Below, one piece after another: positions 11,509 through 22,508 of a stretch of DNA of 64,000 nucleotides (within the stretch, counting starts at the first letter, position 1; every line of letters begins with the position of its first letter). Source of the stretch: Peronospora farinosa (lineage: Eukaryota > Oomycota > Peronosporomycetes > Peronosporales > Peronosporaceae); contig CANTFK010000713.1 of assembly GCA_947646735.1 (NCBI GenBank), forward strand, positions 186,001-250,000. The letters run 5' to 3'. A model generated the notes under the pieces. It did not search any database. It was not told the origin of the DNA and saw only the letters and a program-made list of their open reading frames with translations. The position numbers and the translations under genes were made by a program.

Positions 11509-13404
11509 TTACATTAATTGGTTTACATGCTGCTCATGACGATCAAGTGCACCCTGCTCCAGTTGGCGTCGACGTTCACGCCAAGCGTACAGATTTCGTC
11601 GACGTTCGGCGGCGGCATTGCTCAAAACGGAAGGTGTGTCATCATTGATAGACTGGGCGCTGTCATATTGATGCGCTGTCACACGCTTCTTTAGCGTTGT
11701 CGAAAACTTTTTCTTGCGCTTAGCTAGCTCGATTGGGATGACTTGATAGACTTCCACGAATGCGTTAATCTGAGGAACTGTGTACTCACCCATACGATCG
11801 ACAGAGCACGGAATTGCCACTAGATCCGCGTACATATACAGCCAGTCTGCTATGCGCTTCGTTACTAGAACTTGGCCGCCATCTCCTAAATCACCAACTG
11901 CGTTGGCGATAACTTCCGAGGCGCCCGTATACGTCATTTTGCCTGTCACAGCGTGTACATCCAATATCAGCGGACCATCCGCTATAATTGCGTCGTGAAT
12001 GCCCATGCGAACACGCAACCCGCAGAAAATAAGGTGATGGCCCAAACGTTGTTTCTTTGTTGCAGGCAGCAACCCACACAACTCCTTTGGCCATGGAGCT
12101 ACCAGCAATTCCATCTGTACATCTAAACAGTACTCGACTGCTTCGCGAATAGTATGGAATGCAAGTTGAAAAGCGTCACCCGCCGTCGTAATCTCGTAGC
12201 CGCGGTATTTCATCAGCAACGAGCGCAGAATATTGTCGTGAATCTCCGTAGCACGTTGCATTATGAGACCGTTGCCCATTCCCCATAGTGCGCTCGATTG
12301 CTGAATATCCGTGAAGACAAACACAGGATTAACTAGTGGTGGCTCTACGGATTCGACTATCACGTGCGTAATTTGCGGCGGCAGCAACTCTCCGGGATGC
12401 ATCAGTCTAGCTTCAACCTGCGCTTCAATGTCATCAGGTAGACAGCAACGGCAAAAGTTTAGCAGACAAACTTGACTGCACATGGTCGTGATTGCGAGTG
12501 CTAGCCCAGAAACGCAGTAAATCACAGCGCTGACGCTCATAAAGTCCACCAATTTGTGTTCTTGGTCCGGCATGGCGTACACGACAACAGAAGCCACTTG
12601 GAACTGCAACGTGAAGACGGCGTAGATGGCCCTACGCATCAGAAAACATCACCACGTTAGCACAAAGACCTATAACCAAGTGGGGTTGTATCACATGCCG
12701 TACATGATCCTCGAAAGGCGTTGGTAGACAGGTGACGTCACAAAGTGGCCTTGCACATTCTCGTACTTCCGGCCAACCCACCTGAGTCTCACGATGTGAA
12801 AAACCATGTACAGGAAGCTCCAAAACTGCGTAAAGTACACGGCAAGCAGACAGCGTTGTGTGTAGCTAGTGTATCCGCTTCTCACAGCTGCAAGCACAGT
12901 TTCCACGATCAAGAACATTGCAACGATGATCCAAACTCTCGATTTATACCACCGAATCTGTTCCTTCTCCTTTCCTGCTCCTCGATCCATTGACTTGGCA
13001 GCAATCAGTCCGAGCTCGTACACCAGTGGAAAAGTCCACACAGCTACTGCAAATAGAGCCGTGTCCCCCACGACCAGCAGAAAAGTGACAAGAGCGTTAT
13101 GTGAGACCTTGAAATGGAGAAGAGCAAAGACCCCGAGTTCACTGTATCGGTTTTCGAGCAATTCCATGCCTGCTTCTGTTGTAGACTTTACCGGATTGAA
13201 GATACCCACAATCATGTATAACACGCGACTGAAGCTGAAGGCAAAGTAGCACATGAAGAAAATGAAAAAGAGCCAACGGACGCTAGAAATTTGCAAGTCC
13301 CATGACCGTCGGAGCCGAAAACTTGTAACACCCGTTGCCACGCAGGACAAACTGACGGTGACAATGGCCACTAATGTCCACATTTGATCTCTTCGAAAAG
13401 CCAC
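11509..13404 (-). CDS. 7TM protein fused to a class III cyclase-like domain (copy 2, two exons)
   Basis: Exons 13404-12704 and 12631-11509 join in phase 2 to give 607 residues. The N-terminal region has about seven hydrophobic segments. The cyclase-like domain has FTDIQQSSALW and TAGDAFQLAF (both metal Asp present), RVRMGIHD and GDGGQVLV. As in the other two copies, the residues aligned with the base-specifying Lys (here Thr) and the transition-state Asn/Arg are not conserved. The C-terminal 100 residues are Arg/Gln-rich and may be cytosolic and helical. The start could be 13404 or the Met seven codons later (13383), which aligns better with the paralogues. It runs in the same direction as its neighbour at 14359-16263, about 950 bp apart, consistent with tandem duplication. 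Confidence 0.8.
12632..12703 (-). other. Intron of the second 7TM-cyclase gene
   Basis: 72-bp intron on the minus strand, donor GTACGG, acceptor GCGTAG, at the same codon and phase as the intron at 2287-2364. Unspliced, the frame reads into TGA two codons later. Spliced, the join reads AIYAVFTLQFQ, collinear with IVYALFSLQFQ in the intronless copy. Confidence 0.8.
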
Positions 13405-14358
13405 AAAGGAAAAATTGGTGAATTCAAAACAATGGATGAAGTTTGCTTCAACGGCACAGGTATTCTTGGCCGATGGGTTTCTTACTTTGTTATTGAATGT
13501 GTTGACTATTGTCCGATCGTGTGATGTACGTTGACGACTGCTTCAAACTTCAGCCACTACAAGTATTTGAGTCGTCCCCGTTTCGGTTTTCTAACGGGGA
13601 CCCAAATAGCCGGCGACTTGACGTTAACTGACCATAATTCTTACTTGCAATTGCAAGAGGCGACAGTCGAAGATGACAATTGGTTGACGTGCATGTCTTT
13701 CTTACTCTAGAGTTGTTCTTCTGAAACAGATACGCAATCGTGACTACATGACACATGCAACGTTGATATATTCACACATGACGTGATCAATCATTCAGAT
13801 TTTGTTTATTCAAATTCATCATTGATGTCGAATGCATGTCGAATGCAAAACTTTCCTGTCCGTACATGTGCTTGAGTAGACTCCCGACAAATGGAAAGCC
13901 CTGATGAGTGTGGTCGCACATGTGGTCAAGCACTTTTTTAGCGGTTGGCAGCACTATCCCAAGGACTTGAAAAATTTCCTTTCACCTGAACATTCAAAAT
14001 AGTGTAACAATGGAAAGTACTGCATCGTACGCGCTTCTTCTTGGTTGATGACAGCAAGTTATGCAGTTTGTTATATTTAATCTTATCTACCAACTGCAGG
14101 TGGACGACATCCAAGCAGGCCTCGCAAGTAATGGACTCTTTGTCATTGTACTGAATTATGGTAATCACTTTGTACCGTTTTACACTTAAATTGAAACGAC
14201 AACGACTTTGTCGAAACGGTCCATTGAGTGCACACTGGTACTCAATGTTAGTTTTTCGTTACTGAACTTCCTTCGTTTATCACTATGACAATGCAATGGA
14301 GAAGAGCATTGATGAAAAAATCAAGTCTTATCTTGTTTAAAGTAATAAGTTAGTCCGA
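13405..14358. other. Intergenic, no gene seen
   Basis: About 950 bp between two same-direction paralogues, so it should hold the promoter of the 11509-13404 gene and the 3' region of nothing else. It is A/T-richer than the genes. No protein-like frame or repeat was recognised. Confidence 0.5.
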
Positions 14359-16263
14359 CTACATGCTGGTGGCACGGGTGTAGAACGAGCCGTGCTCAAT
14401 GCGCAAAAACGATCGCTGTACACGACCAAAGCGACTGAGTCCGCCTTGTACTGGTTCGAGGTCCGGAGGTGGCAACAACGGCTGCGGTCGCGACATTCTT
14501 CGTCGCTGTTCTGGAATTGGAATTGGAATCGGTCCACCGTTGCTCGAAAGGCGCGAACGGTTGCTCGACGCGATCGAGTACAGTGACGAGGCCGTGGTGG
14601 CACGTCGCTTCCTGAGCGTCGAGGAGAACATCTTCTTACGGCCGCTAAGCACCTCAGGTAACACCTGGTATACCTCCAGCTTCGCCTTGATTTGCGGGAT
14701 CGAGTACTCGCCCACTCTATCAACGATAAAGTCGATCGCCACTAAATCTTCGTACATTACAAGCCAGTCAGCTACACGCTTGGTCACTAGAATTTGCCCA
14801 CCATCACCCAAGTCACCAATCTCGTTTGCGATGACTTCGGATGCACCAGTGTAAATCATCTTGCCCGTCACGGCGTGCACATCTAGGATCAAAGCACCAT
14901 CGGCATCCACTGCGTCGTGAATACCCATGCGTATGCGCAGACCTCCGAAAATGAGACGGTGGCCTACACGTTGTCTTCTTGTCACTGGCAGCATCCCATG
15001 GAGCTCCTTGGGCCAGTTTGCGACTAGCAGCTGGAGCTGAACATCTAGACAATACTCTACAGCTTCACGAACAGTGTGAAACGCAAGCTGAAAGGCGTCC
15101 CCTGCCGTCGTAATTTCGTATCCTCGATACTTCATCAAAGATGCGCGGAGAATATTATCGTGGATTTCTGTTGCTCGTTGCATCACTAGGCCGTCGCCTA
15201 TTGCCCAGAGGGCACTGGATGACTCAATGTCGGTAAAGACGAACACTGGATTGACTAGAGGTGGCTCTGCTGACTCTATTAGCACCTGTGTATCTCTCGG
15301 AGATAAAAGATCACCTCCCTGCATAAACCTTGTCTGCACTTGAGCTTCAATATGATCAGGTAGACATGGTCGAAACATGTTGAGCACGCACGCTTGGCTA
15401 CACATGGTAGTTACCGCAAGCGCCATGCCCGAGAGATGATAGATGAGCAAGCTAACGCTGATAAAGTCCAGTAGCTTTTCTTCATCATCTGTGAAGGCGT
15501 ACATGACAACGGAAGCCAATTGAAACTGCAGTGAGAACAACGCATAGACAATCATAATTCGCTTGAGTCTCTGGTACACTGGAGACGTGACAAACTGTCC
15601 CTGTACATTTTCATACTTCCTGCCTCCAATTTTGAGCCGGGCAATCAGCCAAATCATGTACAAGAAGCTAAAAAACTGCACAAAATACACCCCCAGTAGA
15701 CATCGTTGAGTGTACTGCGTGTAGCCTTGGTACGCAATCGCAAGGGTCGTCTCGACCGCTGCAAAAACCAGCATAAAGCCATGCCCTGTCCAAGCGTAAA
15801 ACCTGATTTGTTTCTTCTCCTTCTCGGCACCTCTGTCCATGGATTTAGCTGCAATATTCGAGAGTTCAAACGTTAACGGGAACATCCACAGCGCTACAGC
15901 AAAAAGAGCAGCATCTCCAAAACACAATAAACTCGTCGCAAAGGCATCATGTGTCTCTTCTAGTTGCAAGATAGTGTAAATGCCAAGTTTACTGTATCGA
16001 TCATAAACCACTTCAGCTTCATTGAAAGAAGATGAAGAAGAGTCGGACAGGGATGTTTTAATAGGGTAAACACTGACCCAAAGCAGATACAACACGCGTG
16101 TGCTACTCCAGATCCAGAGGTACAAGAAGAAATAAAAGAAAAGCCATCGGACACTTGATACTTGTAAGTCCCAGGTACGTCGCATACTTATCATTGTCAT
16201 ACCGGTAGATAGACTGGATAACGCCATGTTGGCGACGGCGAAAGCCGTCCATATCATGACCAC
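14359..16263 (-). CDS. 7TM protein fused to a class III cyclase-like domain (copy 3, intronless)
   Basis: A single 634-residue frame. Hydrophobic segments lie at about 6-27, 38-63, 107-134, 156-178, 188-210, 236-257 and 264-295, then a class III cyclase-like domain at about 338-540. Metal-binding Asp345 (FTDIES) and Asp389 (TAGDAF) are present. Thr385 sits where adenylyl cyclases have Lys, and Val477/Glu481 where they have the transition-state Asn and Arg, so catalysis or nucleotide choice may differ. The C-terminal 95 residues are Ser/Arg/Pro-rich and probably disordered. It could be a receptor-type enzyme or a catalytically altered sensor; 7TM-effector fusions are known in oomycetes. The start has MVM in tandem; either Met is possible. 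Confidence 0.82.
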   Translation of the reverse strand: MVMIWTAFAVANMALSSLSTGMTMISMRRTWDLQVSSVRWLFFYFFLYLWIWSSTRVLYLLWVSVYPIKTSLSDSSSSSFNEAEVVYDRYSKLGIYTILQLEETHDAFATSLLCFGDAALFAVALWMFPLTFELSNIAAKSMDRGAEKEKKQIRFYAWTGHGFMLVFAAVETTLAIAYQGYTQYTQRCLLGVYFVQFFSFLYMIWLIARLKIGGRKYENVQGQFVTSPVYQRLKRIMIVYALFSLQFQLASVVMYAFTDDEEKLLDFISVSLLIYHLSGMALAVTTMCSQACVLNMFRPCLPDHIEAQVQTRFMQGGDLLSPRDTQVLIESAEPPLVNPVFVFTDIESSSALWAIGDGLVMQRATEIHDNILRASLMKYRGYEITTAGDAFQLAFHTVREAVEYCLDVQLQLLVANWPKELHGMLPVTRRQRVGHRLIFGGLRIRMGIHDAVDADGALILDVHAVTGKMIYTGASEVIANEIGDLGDGGQILVTKRVADWLVMYEDLVAIDFIVDRVGEYSIPQIKAKLEVYQVLPEVLSGRKKMFSSTLRKRRATTASSLYSIASSNRSRLSSNGGPIPIPIPEQRRRMSRPQPLLPPPDLEPVQGGLSRFGRVQRSFLRIEHGSFYTRATSM

Positions 16264-18671
16264 GTCGTGAAGAAATTTGATTGAAATTGGTTGGATGATT
16301 TCAAATGCGTATCAAGAGGGTAGACGTAAAGGGGAGACTTGAAAAAGAGACGTGTATGAAGGAATGGAGAGCAACTCGAGTGACACTTGTGGATGGGATA
16401 TCGTAAGAATTAGGTTCAGTGCACCAACCACAGCAATTCAGTATGGAACGGCTGATGGGATGTATTGATATGATTGTAGCGTATGTAATAGTAGAATATA
16501 GTAAAAATGGTAAATTGATTAAGAACAGACGTAGACACTGCCTAATGCTGTGTGGTCGTATCGTTGTGACCTTTAATGCTGAGAGAGCCATTAGACTTTG
16601 TGTTGCTTACGAGAGTACAAATACTGTATTTTTTCATACGAATGTAATAAGTCAAGTGTACTACGTCCAACGATACATTCGGTGTCGAAACGTGGTTCCA
16701 AAAGTGGCACATAACGGTGTGCTCACGTCGTCGGTCGAGCCGACTTGTAGTCGTAGCAAATGACTATATTCTTCGAGAGTCAAGACTGCAAACGTACTGC
16801 ATCACAATCTCTCGATCATCGATTGTCACGCTATTCGAAGGTTTTAGCGTCATATGCCAGTACATCACCGCAATGCTGCTTTGCTCCAAGTTTTTTCTCT
16901 TTGGACATGTACTACAACTCTTGCAAAAACTGCATGATGTCTATGGTGAAGCCGATACTGCTATGCAACACACTGAAGCGTCTGCTTTAGCCGTCTTCGG
17001 AGCTATAGCTTCGACCACTGTCTGAACAGAGGTGCTACGACGAAAACGATTGATGTTGCGACGTCTCACCTTCTTGACCCTCAGCCACATAGTTTCCCTC
17101 TAGACGAATGAGTAGCACACCACAAGACCCTTATTATGTATCTTTCGCAACATACTGAGCGTCAAACTGCCGAAGCGAGTGATGACGACTTATCCGATTG
17201 TAACGCTCTTTCATTAAGGAGGAACATGACAGTGGACGTCAAAGTTTACCTCGAGTCACCGAGTCTTTTGACAATGACGTACTACTCTTCTTTTCAGAAA
17301 GTCAGCCAGAGAACTGAAGCACGTGTCCACATGCTTCAGTTTTCTGGCTGACTTTCTACTCACTGGCGAAAACTAATGGCCAGCGTTTTAGGAGCCAGCG
17401 GCACTGTGCACACGTACATCATTTGCCAGTACTGCAGACTGAACTCGGTAGGTGGCATATTTGTGGCAGACTCAAACGCCGTAGTGCACGTTTTGACACA
17501 CGAAGCTTGACTATACATGTATACATATGTAGATGCATACAAAATGCAAGTAAGAAGTGGTTGGTACACCCGTTACGACGCCAGTTGGATGGGATCAAGT
17601 GCCTGGTTTTCTAACTGCCTGCTGTTGCGGCAGTAATGTTTTCTTTACGTGTGCGGAATGTGATTACATTGGTCATTTGCAATCATCGGGTCAATGCCAC
17701 ACAACAAGACGCTGGCGCTCGGTGCTGTACACTTTCACACGTTTGCGCCCTCATATGGTCGGATTATGTTTTGCTATTCGCATCAATGTCTTCTTTGCTT
17801 TTACTAATCTCACCAGCCGGAATGCTGTGCCACGTCTAAGATCAATGCACAAGTTTTAATCGCCAAGAAGGGCATTGCATTTCTATACAAATTATGTCGT
17901 TTAATATCGACGACACCCATTATCGTGATCATTTGTCAGTCCCATTGTCTGTCTCGTAAAAATGTCTCGTGCTACGGAACATTTTAATCCGGTTACAAAG
18001 AGCTTACGCCCGAACGATTATTCGATGCGTAATAGGTAGTCAACCTTTCCGAGCTTTCTTACGCAAAGCTCAATGGATGAAAGTCGTGCTTTGAGAACGT
18101 TCAGTCAACAAGCACACAAATTAGATACTGTCAAGAAGGCATGAAATGGAACCAAGCCAAACTTTTTTGGCTGCCACCAACCAACCAACTTGACGACGAG
18201 ACAGACAAAACATTATTGCCGTAGATCGGGTTTTTCTATATATGTATAAGGTTTCACAGTCTAAACTATCACAAAAATCGCAATAGCAATTCCACTTGAA
18301 TTCCCGTCTTCATTTTCCGTTTGGATTGATGGTGAACAGGACCTGAGTACGCTTCAACTGTCGATTTTTACGCTACTGACTACAAGACTTTTAGGCTATT
18401 GAAGACCGGCATTTCCAGACTTGAACCCTTTGCAGTAGCAACACAGTGTATTCAAGTACAAAAAAGTTTCATCAGTCAGTTAGTTCGAGGCCAGAGAAGC
18501 TTTCGGAAAAGACGCAACTGGCACCAGCAGGTGTTCGACCTTTGCCTCTTTGACACCAGGCTTTACCACTATCAAAGATCACAGAGAGAGCAGAAGGAGG
18601 AACATATTGGTAGCTCTTTTCTAGTTGTTCTTGTCTGTAGCTGGTACTTGTTGGTTGTGTCTTCGGTTCGA
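16264..18671. other. Long intergenic region with one strong hairpin
   Basis: About 2.4 kb without a convincing gene. Short open frames (16419-16763, 17557-17859) look random or decayed. The one clear structure is the hairpin at 17296-17357. The frame of the next gene is open from 18399, but the first 91 residues look like chance or 5' untranslated sequence. Confidence 0.45.
17296..17357. repeat. Near-perfect 26-bp inverted repeat (hairpin)
   Basis: Left arm 17296-17321 and right arm 17332-17357 pair over 26 bases with one mismatch, around a 10-base loop. An arm this long is far beyond chance in unique sequence. It could be a small-RNA precursor or a small transposon remnant. Confidence 0.9.
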
Positions 18672-19802
18672 ATGATGACACTTCAGATACAGTCACAGGA
18701 CATACCCATTGCTAATAGCAGCCAGAGAATGGCTCTTAGTGCTGATAAGGACAAGAATTGGAGAGTTAGTTACTTGCGTGCACTGAACATTGTCACGCCG
18801 GACTTGTCACGGAGACGTCGTGTCTCGAGTGGAGAAGGCACTCGACGTACTGCAAGTCAACAGACGAGTAATGGACGTGGTGAGACGATGACAAGTCGAA
18901 GACGCACAGCTACAGTGACGGATGAGACAATGCGTCGACCTTTAAGTGGTAACAGTAGAAGAGGACGGTCGGATATTTCTACATCGACGTCGAGTTCGGT
19001 CAGGCAGAGCAGTAGCAGGTCCGGTTCGTCGTCTAGGAGTAAGCGAGGAGCGTCGCCTTCCGATGGTAGAATGTCGACGTATGTGTTTGGACTGCGCTCG
19101 CATCTCTTTCGACCACGGAGACTTGCACCTAGGAGTGACGTCGAATTAGTGGCCCATGTGTCGGCGCCGATCGAGATCCCGACAGGTGTTACGGGAACGT
19201 CTCCAACGGCAATCCCGTCACGAGCTGAGAAGTTGTTGGAGAGAGACTTGGAATCCTGTCGGCGGCGAAGCAGTACCAACGCTAAGAACTGGACGGGTTC
19301 CATGGTGCAGTTGCTATCGTGGGAAGAACCGTCTATGATTCTAAAAAATGGCGGCAGGCCGCTAGAAATCGAGAAGCGAAACAGCAGCTGCACCGGTAAT
19401 GACACGAAGACGGGATGTGGCCTTCCACAAAATGGTAGTAGGTCGAGATGGTCGACATGTTCGAACGGAATTGTTGAAGTGTGCGAGGACACTGAAAATG
19501 AAGACGTGGACGAAATGACGAATTCAGAAGACGACGATGATGACATATTTAAGATGGAGTTCGACGGCGACCCCAATGGTAGGAATAACTTATTCAAGAA
19601 CAAGCAACCAAGCAAGCATAGGCGGCGTGCGGACCTGAAGCAGCGTCGACGCGGTGGTTTTGACGAGCTCGACAACGGTGTAGAGGACAACGTTGTGACC
19701 CCGCTCTCCGTTTCTTTCGTGCCACCGCACCAAATGGTGGAGCATGGGTGCTTTTCGCTAGGGCTGCGCGACAAGCTCAAGCGAAAGCCTGGTGTGGTTT
19801 AA
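18672..19802 (+). CDS. Uncharacterised Ser/Arg-rich protein
   Basis: 376 residues if translation starts at the ATG-ATG pair at 18672. I chose this because the open frame upstream lacks protein-like composition, while residues after about 28 (NWRVSYLRALNIVTP) look conserved. Three parts are visible: an N-terminal box at about 28-50, a long Ser/Arg/Thr-rich, probably disordered middle (50-260), then an acidic patch (about 300-320, EDDDDD) and a basic C-terminus ending GLRDKLKRKP. There is no signal peptide, membrane segment or enzyme motif. The composition suggests a nuclear or phosphorylation-regulated protein, but no family is recognised. The reverse strand is open too, because the codons are Ser/Arg-biased. 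Confidence 0.65.
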   Translation: MMTLQIQSQDIPIANSSQRMALSADKDKNWRVSYLRALNIVTPDLSRRRRVSSGEGTRRTASQQTSNGRGETMTSRRRTATVTDETMRRPLSGNSRRGRSDISTSTSSSVRQSSSRSGSSSRSKRGASPSDGRMSTYVFGLRSHLFRPRRLAPRSDVELVAHVSAPIEIPTGVTGTSPTAIPSRAEKLLERDLESCRRRSSTNAKNWTGSMVQLLSWEEPSMILKNGGRPLEIEKRNSSCTGNDTKTGCGLPQNGSRSRWSTCSNGIVEVCEDTENEDVDEMTNSEDDDDDIFKMEFDGDPNGRNNLFKNKQPSKHRRRADLKQRRRGGFDELDNGVEDNVVTPLSVSFVPPHQMVEHGCFSLGLRDKLKRKPGVV

Positions 19803-20716
19803 GAATTTAGTTAATTAGGCAAAACGCTCGGTTTGCGAGCGTTTGACTCGTAAGCAAGAAGAAAACGTTAGGAGTCGTGAAATGCCATTCAATTATGAAT
19901 AATTTCTTACGGCAAAGACCTTTCTTGTCATAAAGCTCATCAAGTGCCACTTTTTCCACAATCTAAGAACTCCTGTTGACCTCTTGACTTCTACTTTGTT
20001 TTCCAACGTCTCGGGAATGCTCACCACGATCAAGAGATTGTATTGCGATTGGAATCTTCATGAATGCTGACTGTCACCAAAGGCGGATATTCCGCCACTC
20101 GTACAAACTTGCGCTATGCATCTACATCATACAAATGATAACGCTCGTCTACATGGAGGAGTTGCTTTCTTGCTCAAGTGAAGATGTCAAATTGAGCTTC
20201 ATCAGTGTACTAGCGAGTCACGCGACTCATATGTGCGTCCGGGCTAGTTTTACGCCGTTGATGTCGTTTTCAGGTAGATGTACATCGAAGCTGCAATAAG
20301 GGACCCGCCAAGATACGCCATCGTTTTGCGCTTGCGCTTTGCACAGGTTGTACTTTGCTCTGCGTTTGCTGTTATGGTTTTGTTGGTGGTCGGGCCAAAC
20401 CGAATGGAAGTTCTCGTGCGCACAATTGCATCGAGTCGGTAGTATTAAACCCGGTTTCATCGTGATCGACATTGAGTGCATTGTAGGCAATTGATGATAC
20501 CATTGCGATGCAGTAGGCGATTCAGATGCACGATGATACTCTCTGTGCATTTGTTGACACCGTATTGAGGCTACAAATTACCAGCAGGTGACTCGTTCTC
20601 GTTGGCTTTGCTCACACGACTTCAGAAGCCGTATCGTACTTCTTGAACGTACAGCTTCAGTTGCTTGCAACCGACTGGTCCAAGAAGCTTTATAAGAAGC
20701 ACATCAGGTCGATTCC

Positions 20717-20770
20717 CATAGCGTCGTTGATTTCCATTAGCAAGTGCGAATAAGAATCAACGACGCTATG
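20717..20770. repeat. Perfect 16-bp inverted repeat (hairpin)
   Basis: Arms 20717-20732 (catagcgtcgttgatt) and 20755-20770 are exact reverse complements around a 22-base loop. Confidence 0.92.
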
Positions 20771-20776
20771 AAATCA

Positions 20777-20838
20777 CTGCTACTGCTTGACTGGGATAGT
20801 ACGACAGTCATCTGACTATCCCAGTCAAGCAGTTGCAG
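20777..20838. repeat. 24-bp inverted repeat (hairpin)
   Basis: Arms 20777-20800 and 20815-20838 pair over 24 bases with one mismatch around a 14-base loop, beginning only six bases after the previous hairpin. Two strong hairpins in tandem are unlikely by chance. Confidence 0.92.
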
Positions 20839-21162
20839 TCTACAAATTAATGCTGACGACGCGAGTGCTAGATCTTAATTGATTAATGATTATTGATGGA
20901 CATGGATGCCTTGTCCATGATCTGGTCCATTGACTATCACCTACGCACTAGTTTATCTCGTTTGGCTATTGCATTCAGTTTATGAACATGTACAAAGCAT
21001 CTAGAAGAATGTGCCACGCTAGTAATGCTCGACATGATTAAAAGGTTTGGTGGCTTCATATTCCAACTGAAAGGCCTCATGTATTACTACAGGGAGGTAC
21101 AGCTTCAGGTGAAAGTCACTCTTCAGTTGAGTAACATTTTTTTCTTATTTCGTCAAAAAAAA

Positions 21163-22314
21163 ATGCTGGGCTTCCAGTATGTTGTAGCCAAGTCACGGGA
21201 GCTCTCGTCAGTGCTCGATCGTGAGCTATCAGCCGCTAGTAACCGCTCCATCTCCTTCCGTTCCGTCTCAAGCAACTCTTCTGTCGAAATTGCGGCATCA
21301 AACGGTGTCCCCGTCACTGCAGAAGCGTCAACACCGTCATCTTTATCCGTCCATACTGAGGGTCATACATTTCTTCGTGTTCAGCAGAAACTACACGCTC
21401 AAACCATGGCCAAGCATCAGAAACTAATGAAGAGGTGATTGAGCTGCTAGTGGCTTAATTTGCAGGCAAAAAGCTCATGTAGTTTATGAGATATTGAATA
21501 TTTTCTTGTATGTCTATTTTCCACTAAAAGTGGCCAGGAACTCGACGCTGCCTTGGCCCATGCTCGGTTTACACTGCAGACTCAAGTATCCAGTGAACAA
21601 TTCTTAGCTCAGAACTTTCATCTTGTCTCTAAGGTGCGGCAACAGCTCGCAGGAGTCCGAAAATTGGTGCTTAGAGTGGCTGGCGAGGCCGAACAAGTGG
21701 AGAATCTATTGGTGCAGCATTGTGAGGAAAGTGCAGCCAAGCAAAACGCCGAGTTTGCGGTCAAGCAGCAGCAAGAGCTCGAGAACTTTGAAGCTAGGAT
21801 TGCCAAAGAGTCTGAAGGCCGCAAACGCGAGCTGCTCGAGATGAAACAACAGAAGCTGGCCAGCGTCTTCATGAACGACTTGAGAACGTATCAGACGCTT
21901 GTGGCGCGTGCTGCAGATGCAGCGGCTACGGAAGCGACAGTGGTGAAGGACGAGAAGGACGAGAAGGAGAAGGTGACGCTGGACGATGTGGATTTGGTCG
22001 TCACGGCGGATTCAGCACAGCTGGACGCGTTTTATGACTCAGCATCGGAAGAAGAGGAGGAGCTCCAAAATTCAAAATTCTTGACGCCATCAGTGCCAAG
22101 AGAGTTGTTGGAAGAAGAGGAAGAGAAGAGCGAAGAGATTGAGCTGGAGCTAGAAAACGAGAAAGCTGCTGAAGGGGAGACTACGCCAGAAGCCGTTGAT
22201 ACATCGATGGACCAAAAAGGTGATGCAATGGTGAAAGTGGCAGAAGCTTTGAAGACGACGAAGGCCGAAGAAGAGAATGGAAGAACCGACGAAGGAGTAG
22301 CTGAAGAGCACTGA
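21163..22314 (+). CDS. Dysbindin-like protein (candidate BLOC-1 subunit), two exons
   Basis: Proposed exons 21163-21434 and 21531-22314 (phase 2 join, 96-bp intron, donor GTGATT, acceptor AAAAG) give 351 residues. The second exon holds the family features: a long coiled coil, then an RKRELLEMKQQKLASVF-type block matching the dysbindin run of charged helix before FxxDLxxY, and a downstream acidic segment (ADSAQLDAFYDSASEEEE) matching dysbindin's DxxALDxFL region. In animals dysbindin is a subunit of BLOC-1, which works in endosome to lysosome-related organelle trafficking. The C-terminus is very acidic. The N-terminus is Ser-rich and its start (ATG at 21163, after an A-run) is uncertain, as is the exact splice donor. 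Confidence 0.6.
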
Positions 22315-22362
22315 AGACGTAAGATCGACATGATGTGAACAAGTACAGGTATCAGAATATGC

Positions 22363-22438
22363 AGCGAGCAAGGCGATATTTATGAACGAACAGTCAAATC
22401 AGCGAGCAAGGCGATATTTATGAACGAACAGTCAAACC
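22363..22438 (+). repeat. Tandem duplication, two 38-bp units
   Basis: 22363-22400 and 22401-22438 differ at one base near the unit end (agcgagcaaggcgatattta start). Recent local duplication in the 3' flank of the dysbindin-like gene. Confidence 0.95.
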
Positions 22439-22508
22439 AGTGAACAAAAAGCGCTTGACATACAACCCAAACTGGAAAAGCGTTTAACAGCTTGTTTGTT
22501 TTTGCAGA

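Larger units (their letters stand above)
19803..21162. other. Intergenic, with two adjacent hairpins
   Basis: About 1.36 kb. A short frame at 20060-20299 contains YKLALCIYIIQMITLVYM, weakly like helix 5 of the 7TM-cyclase family, but nothing around it fits, so no pseudogene is called. The two perfect or near-perfect hairpins at 20717-20770 and 20777-20838 are the notable content. Confidence 0.45.

Noticed and set aside
18857..19780. 307-codon Ser/Leu-rich ORF opposite the uncharacterised protein
   Set aside because: Ser/Arg-biased codons on the plus strand leave the minus strand open; composition is typical of such shadows.
20060..20299. Possible relic of a fourth 7TM-cyclase gene
   Set aside because: Only one helix-like stretch resembles the family and no cyclase motif follows; too weak.
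21435..21465. 31-bp intron plus micro-exon in the dysbindin-like gene
   Set aside because: The alternative with TTTGCAG as acceptor needs an intron too short to splice; a single 96-bp intron is simpler.
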